Shown here: in pieces, positions 53,501 through 62,498 of the stretch
How the letters are laid out: each line of letters starts with the position of its first letter
Position numbering within the stretch: the stretch's first letter is position 1
Assembly: GCA_008729055.1 (NCBI GenBank)
Contig: SDUX01000003.1
Span: 1,984,001 to 2,048,000, forward strand
Length of the DNA: 64,000 nucleotides
Direction: 5' to 3'
Source: Pyropia haitanensis
Taxonomy: Eukaryota; Rhodophyta; Bangiophyceae; Bangiales; Bangiaceae
Made by a program: the position numbers and the translations under genes
The notes under the pieces: generated by a model
Databases searched by the model: none
The model's input: only the letters and a program-made list of their open reading frames with translations
Told to the model about the DNA's origin: nothing

Positions 53501-53837
53501 AGAGGAGCGCGCGCCCGACACAGGGGCCGGGAAGGGCGGAGCAGCGCCCCGACCGCCACCCCGCACCCCAGACACCAAGGGGGAAAAGGGGAAAGAAAAG
53601 GGGAGAAGCGCCCCGACCGGACGGCCCCGGGGGAAAACTCTCGCCCCGGGGGAAGCGTCACCCCGACCTGGGGTGACGCGACGGATATGGGGGCGGAGTG
53701 GCAACTTACCCCCCGCCCCCCCCCGGCACCTGAGGAGCCCGAGCCCAGTTGGCTCGGTGCCCCCCTGGAGATACTCCTCCTGCGTGTCCCTGGACACTCC
53801 CAGGAACAGCAACAGGAGGAGGTGCCCGTTATGTGCG

Positions 53838-53962
53838 AGGTGTGCCGAGTGGGCACACCCCGCACCCTGCACGAGGTGTGCCGAGTGAGCACACCCCGCG
53901 CCCCGCGTGGGGCGTGCCCAGACGGCACGCCACGCCCCGCACCCGGCGTGCCAAGGCGGCAC
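53838..53962. repeat. Four tandem hairpin-forming repeats
   Basis: Four successive units of about 30-37 bp, each containing an inverted repeat such as GTGTGCC-GAGT-GGCACAC or GCGTGCC-AAGGC-GGCACGC. The bases of paired arms co-vary between units. Confidence 0.75.
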
Positions 53963-54347
53963 GCCAGGCCCTCGGAGGGAGGGGGGTGATGAGTCACCAC
54001 GCCCCACCCCTCGCGGGAGGTTATGTGGAAGGGGGGGGATGCGGGCGGCTACTGCACTAGCCCCCCCCCTGACACGGCCCACGCGACCCGGGCCACGAGA
54101 TGTGCTCGACCGCCCCGGGCGCGGGCGGGCCCGCGCGACACGCGTGTGTGGGCGTGGCGCCCCCGGCCCCTACGTGTCCCTCACGACACTGGGCCAGATC
54201 TTTCCGTCCACCCAATGAGGTGCGAGCTTCACGAGTTGTGATTCTCGTATCCTTAGCCCCCCTACCTGGGGAGATGCAATCTCGCCACCCCCAGGGAGAT
54301 CTGCAAGTGGCAGATGATTGGATGTCCGCCGGGACGGCTGGACTGTT

Positions 54348-54360
54348 GAGGAGGGGGAAA
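54348..54360 (+). other. Polypurine tract of the gypsy element
   Basis: GAGGAGGGGGAAA directly before the 3' LTR; expected primer for plus-strand DNA synthesis. Confidence 0.9.
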
Positions 54361-54881
54361 TGTGACAAACCCCGAATCTGGGTTTGAATATTCGGAGCAA
54401 GTGGCTCAGAATTGAGATTGGATTTCACCCGACCGATGAGTGAAATATTCCGATTTCAGCTCGAAATTCCGACTGGGACTTTCGGCACCCCATTTGCAGA
54501 GTATTGCAGTGGTTCGTATCTTGGGGATTTTTGCGCGGGAGCCAGACGGATTTCTACGCTTGCTTGCTTTGATTGTGGAGCCTTTTTATTGGGTGGTCTG
54601 AGTGTTCATTTTTTGCGTGTTTTGCGAGGGGTGTGCGCGCGCATGCGTGCACACGAGGGGTTATATGCGCGGGACAGCAAGGCGGGGAGGGCCCCCCTTG
54701 GCTGCCAAGTAAACTCCGTCTGGCTCCGACACATCTTGTTCGTGCCTTGGCGAGTCGGCCACTCGTCACACGCAAGTCGCGTGTTGGTGTTGCACGGGTT
54801 GCTTCCGGTGTTCCAAGTTGGGACCCGAGCGTGCGTGTTCCGCCCCCACAAGTTGTGGGTCGGCGTAGCCGTACTGCTACA
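54361..54881 (+). repeat. 3' LTR (521 bp)
   Basis: Matches the 5' LTR (offset 8187 bp). Confidence 0.95.
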
Positions 54882-54886
54882 GGGTG
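54882..54886. repeat. 3' target-site duplication of the gypsy element
   Basis: GGGTG, as at 46169-46173. Confidence 0.9.
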
Positions 54887-54949
54887 CGGCTCTCGACGGC
54901 GTCGCTCTACCAGAGCTCCACGCCTCTCCCGTGTCGGCCAGCGACGGTG

Positions 54950-57865
54950 ATGTCTGGCTCTGCGGGTGTGTCCGGCGACAACCCCAAGGCGCCCAAGGAC
55001 CCCTCGGAAGGGCTGAAGGAGCTTTACATCACTGCCGCGCGTTATCGGCAGGAGAGCCAGCAGGCTACAACAGAAGCCGAGCGCAAGGAGCTGCTGACGC
55101 TGCACCGTGAAGGGATGGCGCTGTATCGCTCCGAGAAGGCGTCCATCGAGCGGGCCGAGGCGGCGGCCGCAGCCTTAGACCAGCTTGACACAGAGATCGC
55201 CAAGCTCACCCACAAGCGCTCCTCGGTGGCGCAGTGGCTTCGCGTGAAGGGCGTCTTCCAGGTGCGAGCTGGTGACCCGTCTGCTGGTCGCGGAAAGAAC
55301 TACCGCAAGAACCGCCGTCGAGCGGTGCGCAAGCGCATCGCGGAGCTGCGCCAGCTCACCGCGTCGCTGACGGACTTGCGCATCAAGCGGTTGAGGCTAC
55401 TGGGTTACAAGCAGGTGTCAGCCGGCGACATCCTTAAGCGCTTGGAGCTGACGCGCCAGTCGCAGGACGACCGATACCGCGAGCCCCCGATGTGGGGGAA
55501 GGTGTTTCACCCGCTGCCGGCGTGGGACGCGGGGATCGAAGATGGTCAACGGACGGCGGTCCGGATATGGAGCACGATGCTGTCGCACAGTGCTCTGGCA
55601 CCACCTGTGGTGGCCTCTACCGACCATCCCGTTGACGACTCCTCCGCACCGGAGGACCGTCCCCGCGCCAAGCTTGCGGCTGTGGTCGCTACACCGGGGC
55701 TGGGCAAGACGCTCGCGCTGCAGCAGTTTTGCCGACTACACATGCGGCTGGCCAGGGAGGCTGAGGACCTGCATTGCTCGTGGGTGGCCGCGGCCGCGCT
55801 GGACGAGGAGCTGGCCAACGAGGGGCAAACGCTGGCGCAGGTGGCCGACTTTGCTGCGTCGTGTGTCGTCTTTGGTGTCAACTTCAACGACAACTACGCC
55901 ATCCAACCAGAAGAGTACCATCTGGTCAATGCGGACGACGCCTACGTGGAAGTGCCTCTGTACCTGCGGTTCCTTTTCGTCGAGCTGGCCGAGCTGAGGC
56001 CCGGAAAGGTGGCTGAGGACTTCAAGATGTTTGTGGGACAGGCCTGTGCCGCCATCAAGGCCGGCATTCTTCCCAGTGATGCTCTCGAAAAGGAAGTCAA
56101 CGAGGTGCTGAGTACCCAGGGATCGCGAGGTGGCGCAGCTAGCCGGATCATCCTGGCCGTGGACGAGCTGGGCAAGGCGCGCAACCTTCTACCGCCACAG
56201 CCGTACCAGCGCCGCTACCCCGATGCGGCAGCCAAAGTGCTCAACTACGACGCTGCTGACGGGCTGCGATCTGCTTGTGCCCGGCTGACGGACACGTTTG
56301 GCGGCCTGACGGTCTGCACATCTATCACCAGTTCTCTGGTGGAGCGCGAGCTCCAGACGCCCTTGCAGCGGTCGCTGACATACGTCGAGCTGGAGGGCCC
56401 CGTCGATGTTCGGCCACTTCTGCGGCGTGCACTGGAGCAATTGGGTGCGAGGGGGCTCCATCTTGGCTGCTTTGGTTGGCGGTACTCGTGGAAGGTAAAG
56501 AGGAAGGCGTCACGCGAGGGCCGCGACGTGTCCAACCCTACTCGTTTGATGGACGCTCTGTGCGCCCTCACGGGTGGTCATCCACGGTTTGCTGCCTGGG
56601 CGGCCGTACTGCTGTCCAGAGCGGGGCCTGGTGCCAGCGTGTGGGACATCCTCTCGCAAGCAGCGCGCGACGCCTCTATCGCGCTTGTGCCCAGCTTGGA
56701 CGTCATCTCAGGGACGTACACTGGTACGGACGAGTTCTTCACCAAGATCTTTCGAGGTGAGCAGGTCCGCTACCATGACAACGCCCTGTCGATCCAGACC
56801 AAGGACGGCATCACCCAGTACTCGTGGGACGAGCTGCGCAGAGACTCTATCGTGATTGCGTCCGGCGGCAGTGTCTTCAATCCGCTGGTGGTGCCAATGC
56901 AGCTGTTTGACGTCATGGCGGGCACCAGGACAACCACCTGTGACGTGCTGAAGCCGTTGTCCTACTTTGCGCCTTCCTCGACGTCGCACTCGAAAACCTG
57001 GGAGTGGATGGCGGCGGCGATGGAGGTGGTGCGCTCCGTGCTGCGATCGCGCAGGCCTGCCGAGTACCGAGCCACAACTCTCCGGGGCATGTATGCCACT
57101 GCTGTCGACGGGAAAGCCCTCCCTGTCACCCACGTTGGCGATAGCCGCTTGGTGAAGGACGTGCAGCTGTGTGCTCATCTGCCCTTCAAGGGCGTCCGCA
57201 ACGACAAGTCCTTTGAGGAGCTGCTGAAGATGGCTTCGGACTCTGACCACAAGGAGGAGCTGCAGCAGTGCGTGTGGCTGATGCCCGGCAACGAGGCGGG
57301 TATTGATGCCGTCATCTTCTTTAAGTGTGCGTCAGATGGTGCGGGCGTCAAGCAAGGGGACTTCATTGCGGTGGGATTGCAGTTCAAGAGCTCCAACCTG
57401 CTGCAAGGCAACAAGACGGTCCGGCAACTCAACGGCCAGATGGTGCAGGACATGTGGGACAAGCTGTGCCCAGTCCTGGGCGGAAGCTGGGAGCATTGGC
57501 AGAACCGCTTTGCGCTTGTCGTTGTCTGCCGTCTAACAAAGGCGAACACCTTCGACGCATCCAAGGCGACGCCCATCAAGCCGCTCAAGGAGGAGGCTGA
57601 TGAGCGTGACGTGGAGCGGTACAGTGCTGCAATCACCAACCGGCAATTTGCGCAGCAGTCGCGGGTGGGCCAGACGGTGGTTCTCACCTTTGACGACCTC
57701 AAGGACTTCTATGGACCTGTCCTCTTCCCTGTGGTGGAGGCTGGGGATCTACTCATGTCCGAGGCCTTCGTGGGATCTACGATGCCATCCGACAACGACG
57801 GTAGCAGCGACGGTGGCGGCGGCGCTGGTGCGGGTGTTGGCGGTAGGCGACACAATGTCGACTAG
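54950..57865 (+). CDS. Crinkler/RHS-type P-loop NTPase with nuclease-like C-terminus
   Basis: 971 residues from ATG 54950 (earlier in-frame codons reach back to the target duplication). Residues about 20-150 are charged helices, probably coiled coil, plus a basic patch GKNYRKNRRRAVRKR. The P-loop NTPase follows: Walker A VVATPGLGKT near 246 and Walker B RIILAVDELGKA near 398. Near 783-812 GNEAGIDAVIFF and FIAVGLQFKSSN resemble the D...(E/Q)xK core of PD-(D/E)xK restriction-like nucleases. This NTPase-nuclease order is that of Crinkler-RHS (CR) proteins, known as secreted effectors in oomycetes and fungi and as retrotransposon hot-spot proteins in trypanosomes. Related genes occur widely in free-living algae and protists, where a role in conflict or genome defence is inferred. 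No ubiquitin-like header is seen; the original N-terminus was probably cut off by the gypsy insertion. GC is lower than in the flanks. Confidence 0.75.
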   Translation: MSGSAGVSGDNPKAPKDPSEGLKELYITAARYRQESQQATTEAERKELLTLHREGMALYRSEKASIERAEAAAAALDQLDTEIAKLTHKRSSVAQWLRVKGVFQVRAGDPSAGRGKNYRKNRRRAVRKRIAELRQLTASLTDLRIKRLRLLGYKQVSAGDILKRLELTRQSQDDRYREPPMWGKVFHPLPAWDAGIEDGQRTAVRIWSTMLSHSALAPPVVASTDHPVDDSSAPEDRPRAKLAAVVATPGLGKTLALQQFCRLHMRLAREAEDLHCSWVAAAALDEELANEGQTLAQVADFAASCVVFGVNFNDNYAIQPEEYHLVNADDAYVEVPLYLRFLFVELAELRPGKVAEDFKMFVGQACAAIKAGILPSDALEKEVNEVLSTQGSRGGAASRIILAVDELGKARNLLPPQPYQRRYPDAAAKVLNYDAADGLRSACARLTDTFGGLTVCTSITSSLVERELQTPLQRSLTYVELEGPVDVRPLLRRALEQLGARGLHLGCFGWRYSWKVKRKASREGRDVSNPTRLMDALCALTGGHPRFAAWAAVLLSRAGPGASVWDILSQAARDASIALVPSLDVISGTYTGTDEFFTKIFRGEQVRYHDNALSIQTKDGITQYSWDELRRDSIVIASGGSVFNPLVVPMQLFDVMAGTRTTTCDVLKPLSYFAPSSTSHSKTWEWMAAAMEVVRSVLRSRRPAEYRATTLRGMYATAVDGKALPVTHVGDSRLVKDVQLCAHLPFKGVRNDKSFEELLKMASDSDHKEELQQCVWLMPGNEAGIDAVIFFKCASDGAGVKQGDFIAVGLQFKSSNLLQGNKTVRQLNGQMVQDMWDKLCPVLGGSWEHWQNRFALVVVCRLTKANTFDASKATPIKPLKEEADERDVERYSAAITNRQFAQQSRVGQTVVLTFDDLKDFYGPVLFPVVEAGDLLMSEAFVGSTMPSDNDGSSDGGGGAGAGVGGRRHNVD

Positions 57866-58838
57866 TCGCCGGCTACCGCGGCTTGGGAGTCCGCGGCGGC
57901 GGTGTTTGATCCCCGCCGCCACAGCGGGCACCTCGCGGACGCCGCCCGCTCCCTCGTCGCCGCGGTGGAGGTGGATGCGCTGGCGCTCCGCCGCCGCGCC
58001 GCCGCCGCCGCCGCGGTCCTCTCCGACGCCGACGCGCGGGGGGCGGCGGCGGGCCGTGCGGCGGCGGCGGCGGCGGCGGCGGCGCTCGACGCGGCAGTCG
58101 GCGAGTTGGTCGTCCCGCACCCGCCAGCGACCGTGGTGGCGGGCCTGCCCGCCGCGCGGCCGGAGGCGGAGGCGGCGTGGATGGCCACCGTGCGAGCGGC
58201 GCTGCAGTGGCGGCAGCGAGGGCGTGTCAGGTCTGCTCTCTGCCGGGCGGTGTCGGCCGCGTCGGCGGCGCTCGTCGGCGACGCGCCCGGATGGGACGCG
58301 GACGCCGCGGGGGGGGAGGGAGGCGGCGTGTGCGCGACGCTGGTGGTGGTGCGGGCGCGGGGAGTTGCCGCCAATGCCGTCCGCGGCCGCCCCTGAGGGC
58401 GCCGACGTGGGCGCTTTGGTAGTGGTGTGGTCGTAGGTGACTGGCGACGATGCCGGCGACCTGTTCCCCGTCTGCGCGACCGGCGGTACGTCTGCCGGCG
58501 GGCGGCCGTGACGGTCCAGTGGGGGTTTTGGGGGGACGGCTGCTGATCACGCCGCCCCCTACACCCCGGACTACAAGGCCAGCGCGGCCGCCGCCAGCGG
58601 CCGCGCTGAGACGGCAAGGACGGCGGCGGCGGCGGCGGCGACAGTGCTACCAATGCCGCCTGCCGCCGCCGTCGCTACCGACGACGAGGGCGTGCTCGTG
58701 GTGGAGGAGGCGCGGGCGACTGGCGGCCACGCTGCGACCCCTGCCCCCGCTCGCGCAACCGGCGAGACGGCCACCGGCAAGCGGCCGCGGCGGCAAGGTG
58801 GGAATGCCCCCCCACCGCCCCAAAGTACCGGGTGGTAA
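57866..58838 (+). other. Coding-like GC-rich sequence after the Crinkler-like gene
   Basis: After TAG at 57863-57865 the same frame stays open to 58396 with protein-like Ala-rich sequence (VFDPRRHSGHLADAARSLV, WMATVRAALQWRQRG). A second coding-like patch in another frame runs about 58512-58838 (PYTPDYKAS, ATDDEGVLVVEEARATGG) and ends in TGA/TAA-type stops. Neither has an ATG at its start or a known domain. They could be exons of a separate gene or a readthrough tail. Confidence 0.35.
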
Positions 58839-59359
58839 ACCAACCCAGCATTTCTATTTTGATACCTTTCATCTTTCGACATGGACGGACAGCACCGCAT
58901 ACGACACGGACCCGAATTGATGGTCCAATCCGGTGCTCGAAGAGGGAGGCTGCGTCTTGCCCCCGCTCGCGTGCACCTCGCTATGCTGCTCCATGCCCCG
59001 CCGCGAGAGAGCGAGAGAGCCGGGTTGCCCTTGGCGAGGTGGGCTCCCGGCATGCCAGCGCCGGGCGTCTGCGGCCAGTGCCTGTCGTGGCGCAGCCACC
59101 GCGCCTACTTGGCCGTGCTCGGCGCGTCCCCGCGCCGAGCAGGCGACGCGCCCCCCCCCCCACCCCCCCCCGTGGTTCGTACCTGTTTCCCTGCGGCTGC
59201 CCACCGCCCGGCGTTTGGCCAGTCCGTCGTCCCCCCCCCCCTGCATCCCCAGGTCTGACACCCGCTCGCCTTGTGCCTTTGGGTACCCTGGGACGGCCTG
59301 CCGCACGGTCGGCGGCCGGTCAGGGAAGCTCCTCGCTGGCCATCCCCGCGCTGGTTGCC
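58839..59359. other. Upstream region of the MDR oxidoreductase gene
   Basis: Falls in GC near 58850-58920 then rises. C runs lie near 59150-59170 and 59231-59240. Promoter/5' UTR is expected here; no gene seen. Confidence 0.4.
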
Positions 59360-60571
59360 ATGGCCGCCCCCCCGCAGGCAAAGGCGATGGGTCCCCCCCC
59401 TGAGCTGGCGGCCGCGGCTGCTGGGACAGCCCCGGCGGGGGATGCGGCGCCCGCGCTGCCCGCCACCATGGCCCGCGTCGACGCGGCTGCCTACGGGCCG
59501 CCCGCCAAGGTGCTGTCCGTGGCGACCGGGGCGCCGCTCCCCCCACCCCCCCCCGCCGGAAAGCTGCTCGTCGCCGTCGACGCGGTGTCGCTGTCCCCGT
59601 CCGACTACCGGATGCTGTCGGGGGACACGGCGTGGGCCAAGCGCCTCCCCGGCGGCGCCTTCCCCTACACCCCCGGCGGCGACGTGGCCGGCACCGTCGT
59701 CGGCGTCCACCCCGCCGACGCAGCCCGCTGGGCGGTGGGCACCCCGGTTGTGGCGACGTGGGACTTGGCCGGCACCGGCGGCCTCGCCGCGTACGCGCTC
59801 GTCGACGCGCGCCGGTCCGCCGTGCGACCGCCCCGCGTGGACGCGCTGACGGGCGCGGCGGTGGCCAACAGTGCCGGCCACGCGCTGCTGGCGGTGCGTG
59901 CGGCTGGGCCGCTGGCGGCCAAGCGGGTGCTGGTGCTGGGCGGCGCGGGCGGCGTCGGCTCGGCGGTCGTGCAGCTGGCGCGTGCGGCGGGCGCGGGCCA
60001 CGTGGCCGCCACCGCGTCGACGGCGGCGCGGCTCGACGGCCTCGGCGTGGACGATGCGATTGCCTACCCCGAGCGGGACTGGACGGCGTTGCCGTCAGGC
60101 ACGCCCCCTTACGACGTCATCTTTGACTGCGCGGTCGGCGACGCCGCGTGGGCGGCCGTCACGTCCATCCCGGGCCTGCTCACGCCGGGCCGGTCGGGCG
60201 GCCGCTTCATGGCCATCCATCACGACTGGCGCATCGTGGCGCGCGGCGTGGGGGACGTGGTCCGCTTCTTGGCGCCGCTGGCGGCGCGGGCGGTCAGCTC
60301 CCGCCTCCGCCCGTGGGGTCCCCGGTTTGTCATGTACCTCGGCTCCATCAGCGCCGCGACGCTGGGGGAGGTGCTCGCGCTCGTCGACCCCGAGCGTGAC
60401 GGCGGCGCGTCGCTGCGGGCGGTGGTGGACCCGGCGGGGCCGTTTCCGTTTACGACCGACGGCGTGCGCGCCGCCTTTGAGCTGCACGCGAGCCACCACG
60501 CGCGAGGCAAGGTAGTGATTGACGTCGCAGGGGCTGCGGCCGCGGACGAGGAGGCAGAGCGAGGGAGCTGA
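59360..60571 (+). CDS. Quinone-oxidoreductase-like MDR family protein
   Basis: 403 residues from ATG 59360 (GCCATGG context). The frame is open upstream but without a better ATG; a second candidate is at 59468. It is a zinc-independent medium-chain dehydrogenase/reductase: N-terminal catalytic domain with AVSLSPSDYRMLSG near residue 75 and GGDVAGTVVGV near 105, then a Rossmann NAD(P)H fold with VLVLGGAGGVGSAVVQLARA near 190-210 and a C-terminal tail GKVVIDV. The build resembles zeta-crystallin, RTN4IP1 and plastid quinone oxidoreductase homologues, which reduce quinones or reactive carbonyls with NADPH. The Ala/Pro-rich first ~35 residues may be a short targeting leader. Intact and intronless. 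Confidence 0.9.
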   Translation: MAAPPQAKAMGPPPELAAAAAGTAPAGDAAPALPATMARVDAAAYGPPAKVLSVATGAPLPPPPPAGKLLVAVDAVSLSPSDYRMLSGDTAWAKRLPGGAFPYTPGGDVAGTVVGVHPADAARWAVGTPVVATWDLAGTGGLAAYALVDARRSAVRPPRVDALTGAAVANSAGHALLAVRAAGPLAAKRVLVLGGAGGVGSAVVQLARAAGAGHVAATASTAARLDGLGVDDAIAYPERDWTALPSGTPPYDVIFDCAVGDAAWAAVTSIPGLLTPGRSGGRFMAIHHDWRIVARGVGDVVRFLAPLAARAVSSRLRPWGPRFVMYLGSISAATLGEVLALVDPERDGGASLRAVVDPAGPFPFTTDGVRAAFELHASHHARGKVVIDVAGAAAADEEAERGS

Positions 60572-60903
60572 TCTTCTGGGAACGCGAGCGCGCTGTGGGG
60601 GGGGGGGATGTCTGGGGGTTGGGCCGCTCGCGAAAATGCTCTAGCCTTGGAGATTTCAGTGAAGCCTGAGCTGCTTGGGTGTCTTTGGTAGTTGGGTAGA
60701 GTTTTTATCCTGTTGGTATTCTAGAGGCTGCTGATCTGTCGTGGTAATTTACTTGGAAAATGTGAGTGCGAGGCAACTGCGAAGGAAACTTACTTGGCCT
60801 TCGTGCACGCCGTTACCTTCCTGTTCGCCTGCCGCCGCGACGACGCGACACTGCCGTCACGACATCGCCGGTTAGCTCCCACCCGTACTCCGCGTGCGAC
60901 GCG
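60572..60903. other. Intergenic region
   Basis: Short, lower-GC, T-rich region (60640-60770) between two co-directional genes. Probably terminator of the MDR gene and promoter of the bS18 gene. Confidence 0.4.
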
Positions 60904-62232
60904 ATGCATCGCCTCTGCCTTATTGCCCGTCCTTCTGTTACAACGCCCGCAAGGCTGCTTCTTCCTTCTCCCTTCTGTTTCGCCCACGCCCATCTCTCTA
61001 CCTCGCCGTTTGCGGCCAAGCCTGTCGAGGCCGGCGACGATTCGCCCGGCCGAAGTGGCAGCGGCAACGACGATGGAAGCCGCGGCGGCGACGGGGTGAC
61101 GCCTGCACCCTCTCCCACCTCGTCGCCACCTCCTCCGCCGGCCGCCTCCTCTCCTCTGGACGACCCGCTGGCCTTCCTCGACGACCTCGGCATTGGCGGC
61201 CCGGGCGGCGGCGACGGCGCTGGCGGGTCGCGCACGCGCCCGCCGCCGCCGCCACCAGGCGCTCCGTCGGTGGGGGCGTCCACATTTGCGGCAGATTCGT
61301 GGCCTGCCGTCGGCGGAAGCTCCCACCGGCGGTGGGACAGCCCCGGCGACGGCGGCGTCGGCGGCGGCGGCTATGGCCGCGGCGGCGACGCGGAGCTGCC
61401 CGACGACCCCATGTTTTCCCAGTCCGCCACGGCCGGCATTCTCGACGGAGAGGTCCGCCGCATGGCCGCCGTCTACCGGCTGGTCAAGGAGCACGCGGCG
61501 GCCGCGTCGGGGACGGGCCCGCCCGTGAACACCGAAACCAACACCCTCCTTGACCCACGGCTGTCGCCCATCCGGTCCCTCCCACGGGTGGCGCCGGCGG
61601 TGCTCGCCGAGCTCCGCCATCAGCTCCCCGCCGAGGACGCGGCGGCGGTGCACGTCTCGTCGAGCGCTCCGTCGACGCCCGCGGCGGGCACGGGGGCGAC
61701 GGCAGCCCCGCACGACGGCCGCGCTGCTGCCGAGGCCGCCCTGTGGCGACGCGTCGACGCGTCGACGATGGACCCCAACTCGTTTGCGCGGCTGGTGCGC
61801 GCGTCGGCGCTTGCGCCGGGCGCGGCCGCCGCCGGCAGAGACGTGGGGGGGGCGGCGGGCGCGGCGGGTGCGCCTGGCACGGCGGCGGGTGCGCCTGGCG
61901 GCATGGGCGGCGCCGGCATGCCGGGCTACCGTGGCGGCGGCGGGCGGTCCAAAGCGGCGTCCAAGGCCGCCGCCCGGGTAGCGTGTCCCCTCTCAGACGC
62001 CCGTGGGCGGGTGGAGGTGGACTACCGACAGGTGGAGCTGCTGCGCGGGTTTGTCAACTCGAGTGGCCGGATCCTCAGCCGCCGCGTCGTTGGGACGACG
62101 GCCAAGGCACAGCGGCGGGTGTCGCGGGCGATCAAGACGGCACGCCAGATGGCGCTGCTGAACCCGACTGCCCAAGTGCCCATTGAGTATTCAGAAGACA
62201 GGGGGGGGGCGGGTGGGTATACTGGGTTGTGA
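60904..62232 (+). CDS. Mitochondrial small-subunit ribosomal protein bS18 with long N-terminal extension
   Basis: 442 residues from ATG 60904 (the in-frame GTG at 60766 is less likely). The last ~85 residues are bS18: [40 protein letters not shown] and [20 protein letters not shown]. bS18 binds 16S-type rRNA next to bS6 in the small subunit. The start [20 protein letters not shown] is a typical mitochondrial presequence. Red algal plastids normally encode their own rps18, so the mitochondrion is the likely home. Between leader and domain lie about 310 residues of Pro/Gly/Ala-rich sequence that canonical bS18 (about 75 residues) lacks. It includes one better-ordered segment near 61430-61620 ([20 protein letters not shown]). 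The gene downstream is convergent. Confidence 0.9.
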   Translation: MHRLCLIARPSVTTPARLLLPSPFCFAHAHLSTSPFAAKPVEAGDDSPGRSGSGNDDGSRGGDGVTPAPSPTSSPPPPPAASSPLDDPLAFLDDLGIGGPGGGDGAGGSRTRPPPPPPGAPSVGASTFAADSWPAVGGSSHRRWDSPGDGGVGGGGYGRGGDAELPDDPMFSQSATAGILDGEVRRMAAVYRLVKEHAAAASGTGPPVNTETNTLLDPRLSPIRSLPRVAPAVLAELRHQLPAEDAAAVHVSSSAPSTPAAGTGATAAPHDGRAAAEAALWRRVDASTMDPNSFARLVRASALAPGAAAAGRDVGGAAGAAGAPGTAAGAPGGMGGAGMPGYRGGGGRSKAASKAAARVACPLSDARGRVEVDYRQVELLRGFVNSSGRILSRRVVGTTAKAQRRVSRAIKTARQMALLNPTAQVPIEYSEDRGGAGGYTGL

Positions 62233-62498
62233 GGCGGTTGCGTGTCGTGTGTGAGTTGTGTAGGGGGAGCTGGGGCGCTGCTGGTGCGGACAGGGTGGGA
62301 TGTCCTATGATCGCCTCTTGATTTACTGCTTGCTATACACGCGGCCATGCCAGCCGTGGCCCACCCGCCCGAGTCACACAGGTACGTACCCTGCTGTCCA
62401 CGGCCAAGCCAATGTGCCGCGGCTGGCCGGTGGTCCCCACCCGACTAAGTTATTCCCCTACCCTTCTTGTTCCGCTGCACCCCTCACTCCCCGCCCTC
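62233..62498. other. Intergenic region between convergent genes
   Basis: Shared 3' side of the bS18 gene and the minus-strand FG-GAP gene. No gene seen. Confidence 0.5.

Larger units (their letters stand above)
52743..54347 (+). other. Long 3' untranslated region of the gypsy element
   Basis: About 1.6 kb between pol and the polypurine tract, with A-rich runs (53043-53095) and two kinds of repeats listed separately. Antisense open frames here are Gly/Arg/Val repeat translations and are not called. Confidence 0.7.
46174..54881 (+). mobile_element. Intact Ty3/gypsy chromovirus LTR retrotransposon (8708 bp)
   Basis: Complete element: 521-bp LTRs that look identical, TGT...ACA ends, 5-bp target duplication GGGTG, candidate primer-binding site, gag, -1 frameshift, pol in the order protease-RT-RNase H-integrase-chromodomain, and a polypurine tract. 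That domain order defines Ty3/gypsy, and the C-terminal chromodomain defines chromoviruses. Matching LTRs and uninterrupted frames indicate a recent, possibly still active, insertion. Confidence 0.97.

Noticed and set aside
52951..54082. Antisense frames of 319-349 codons in the gypsy 3' region, considered as an env-like or accessory gene
   Set aside because: Composed of repeated Gly-Arg-Pro-Ala-Val motifs from the GC-rich repeats; no signal or membrane pattern of an envelope protein, and wrong strand.
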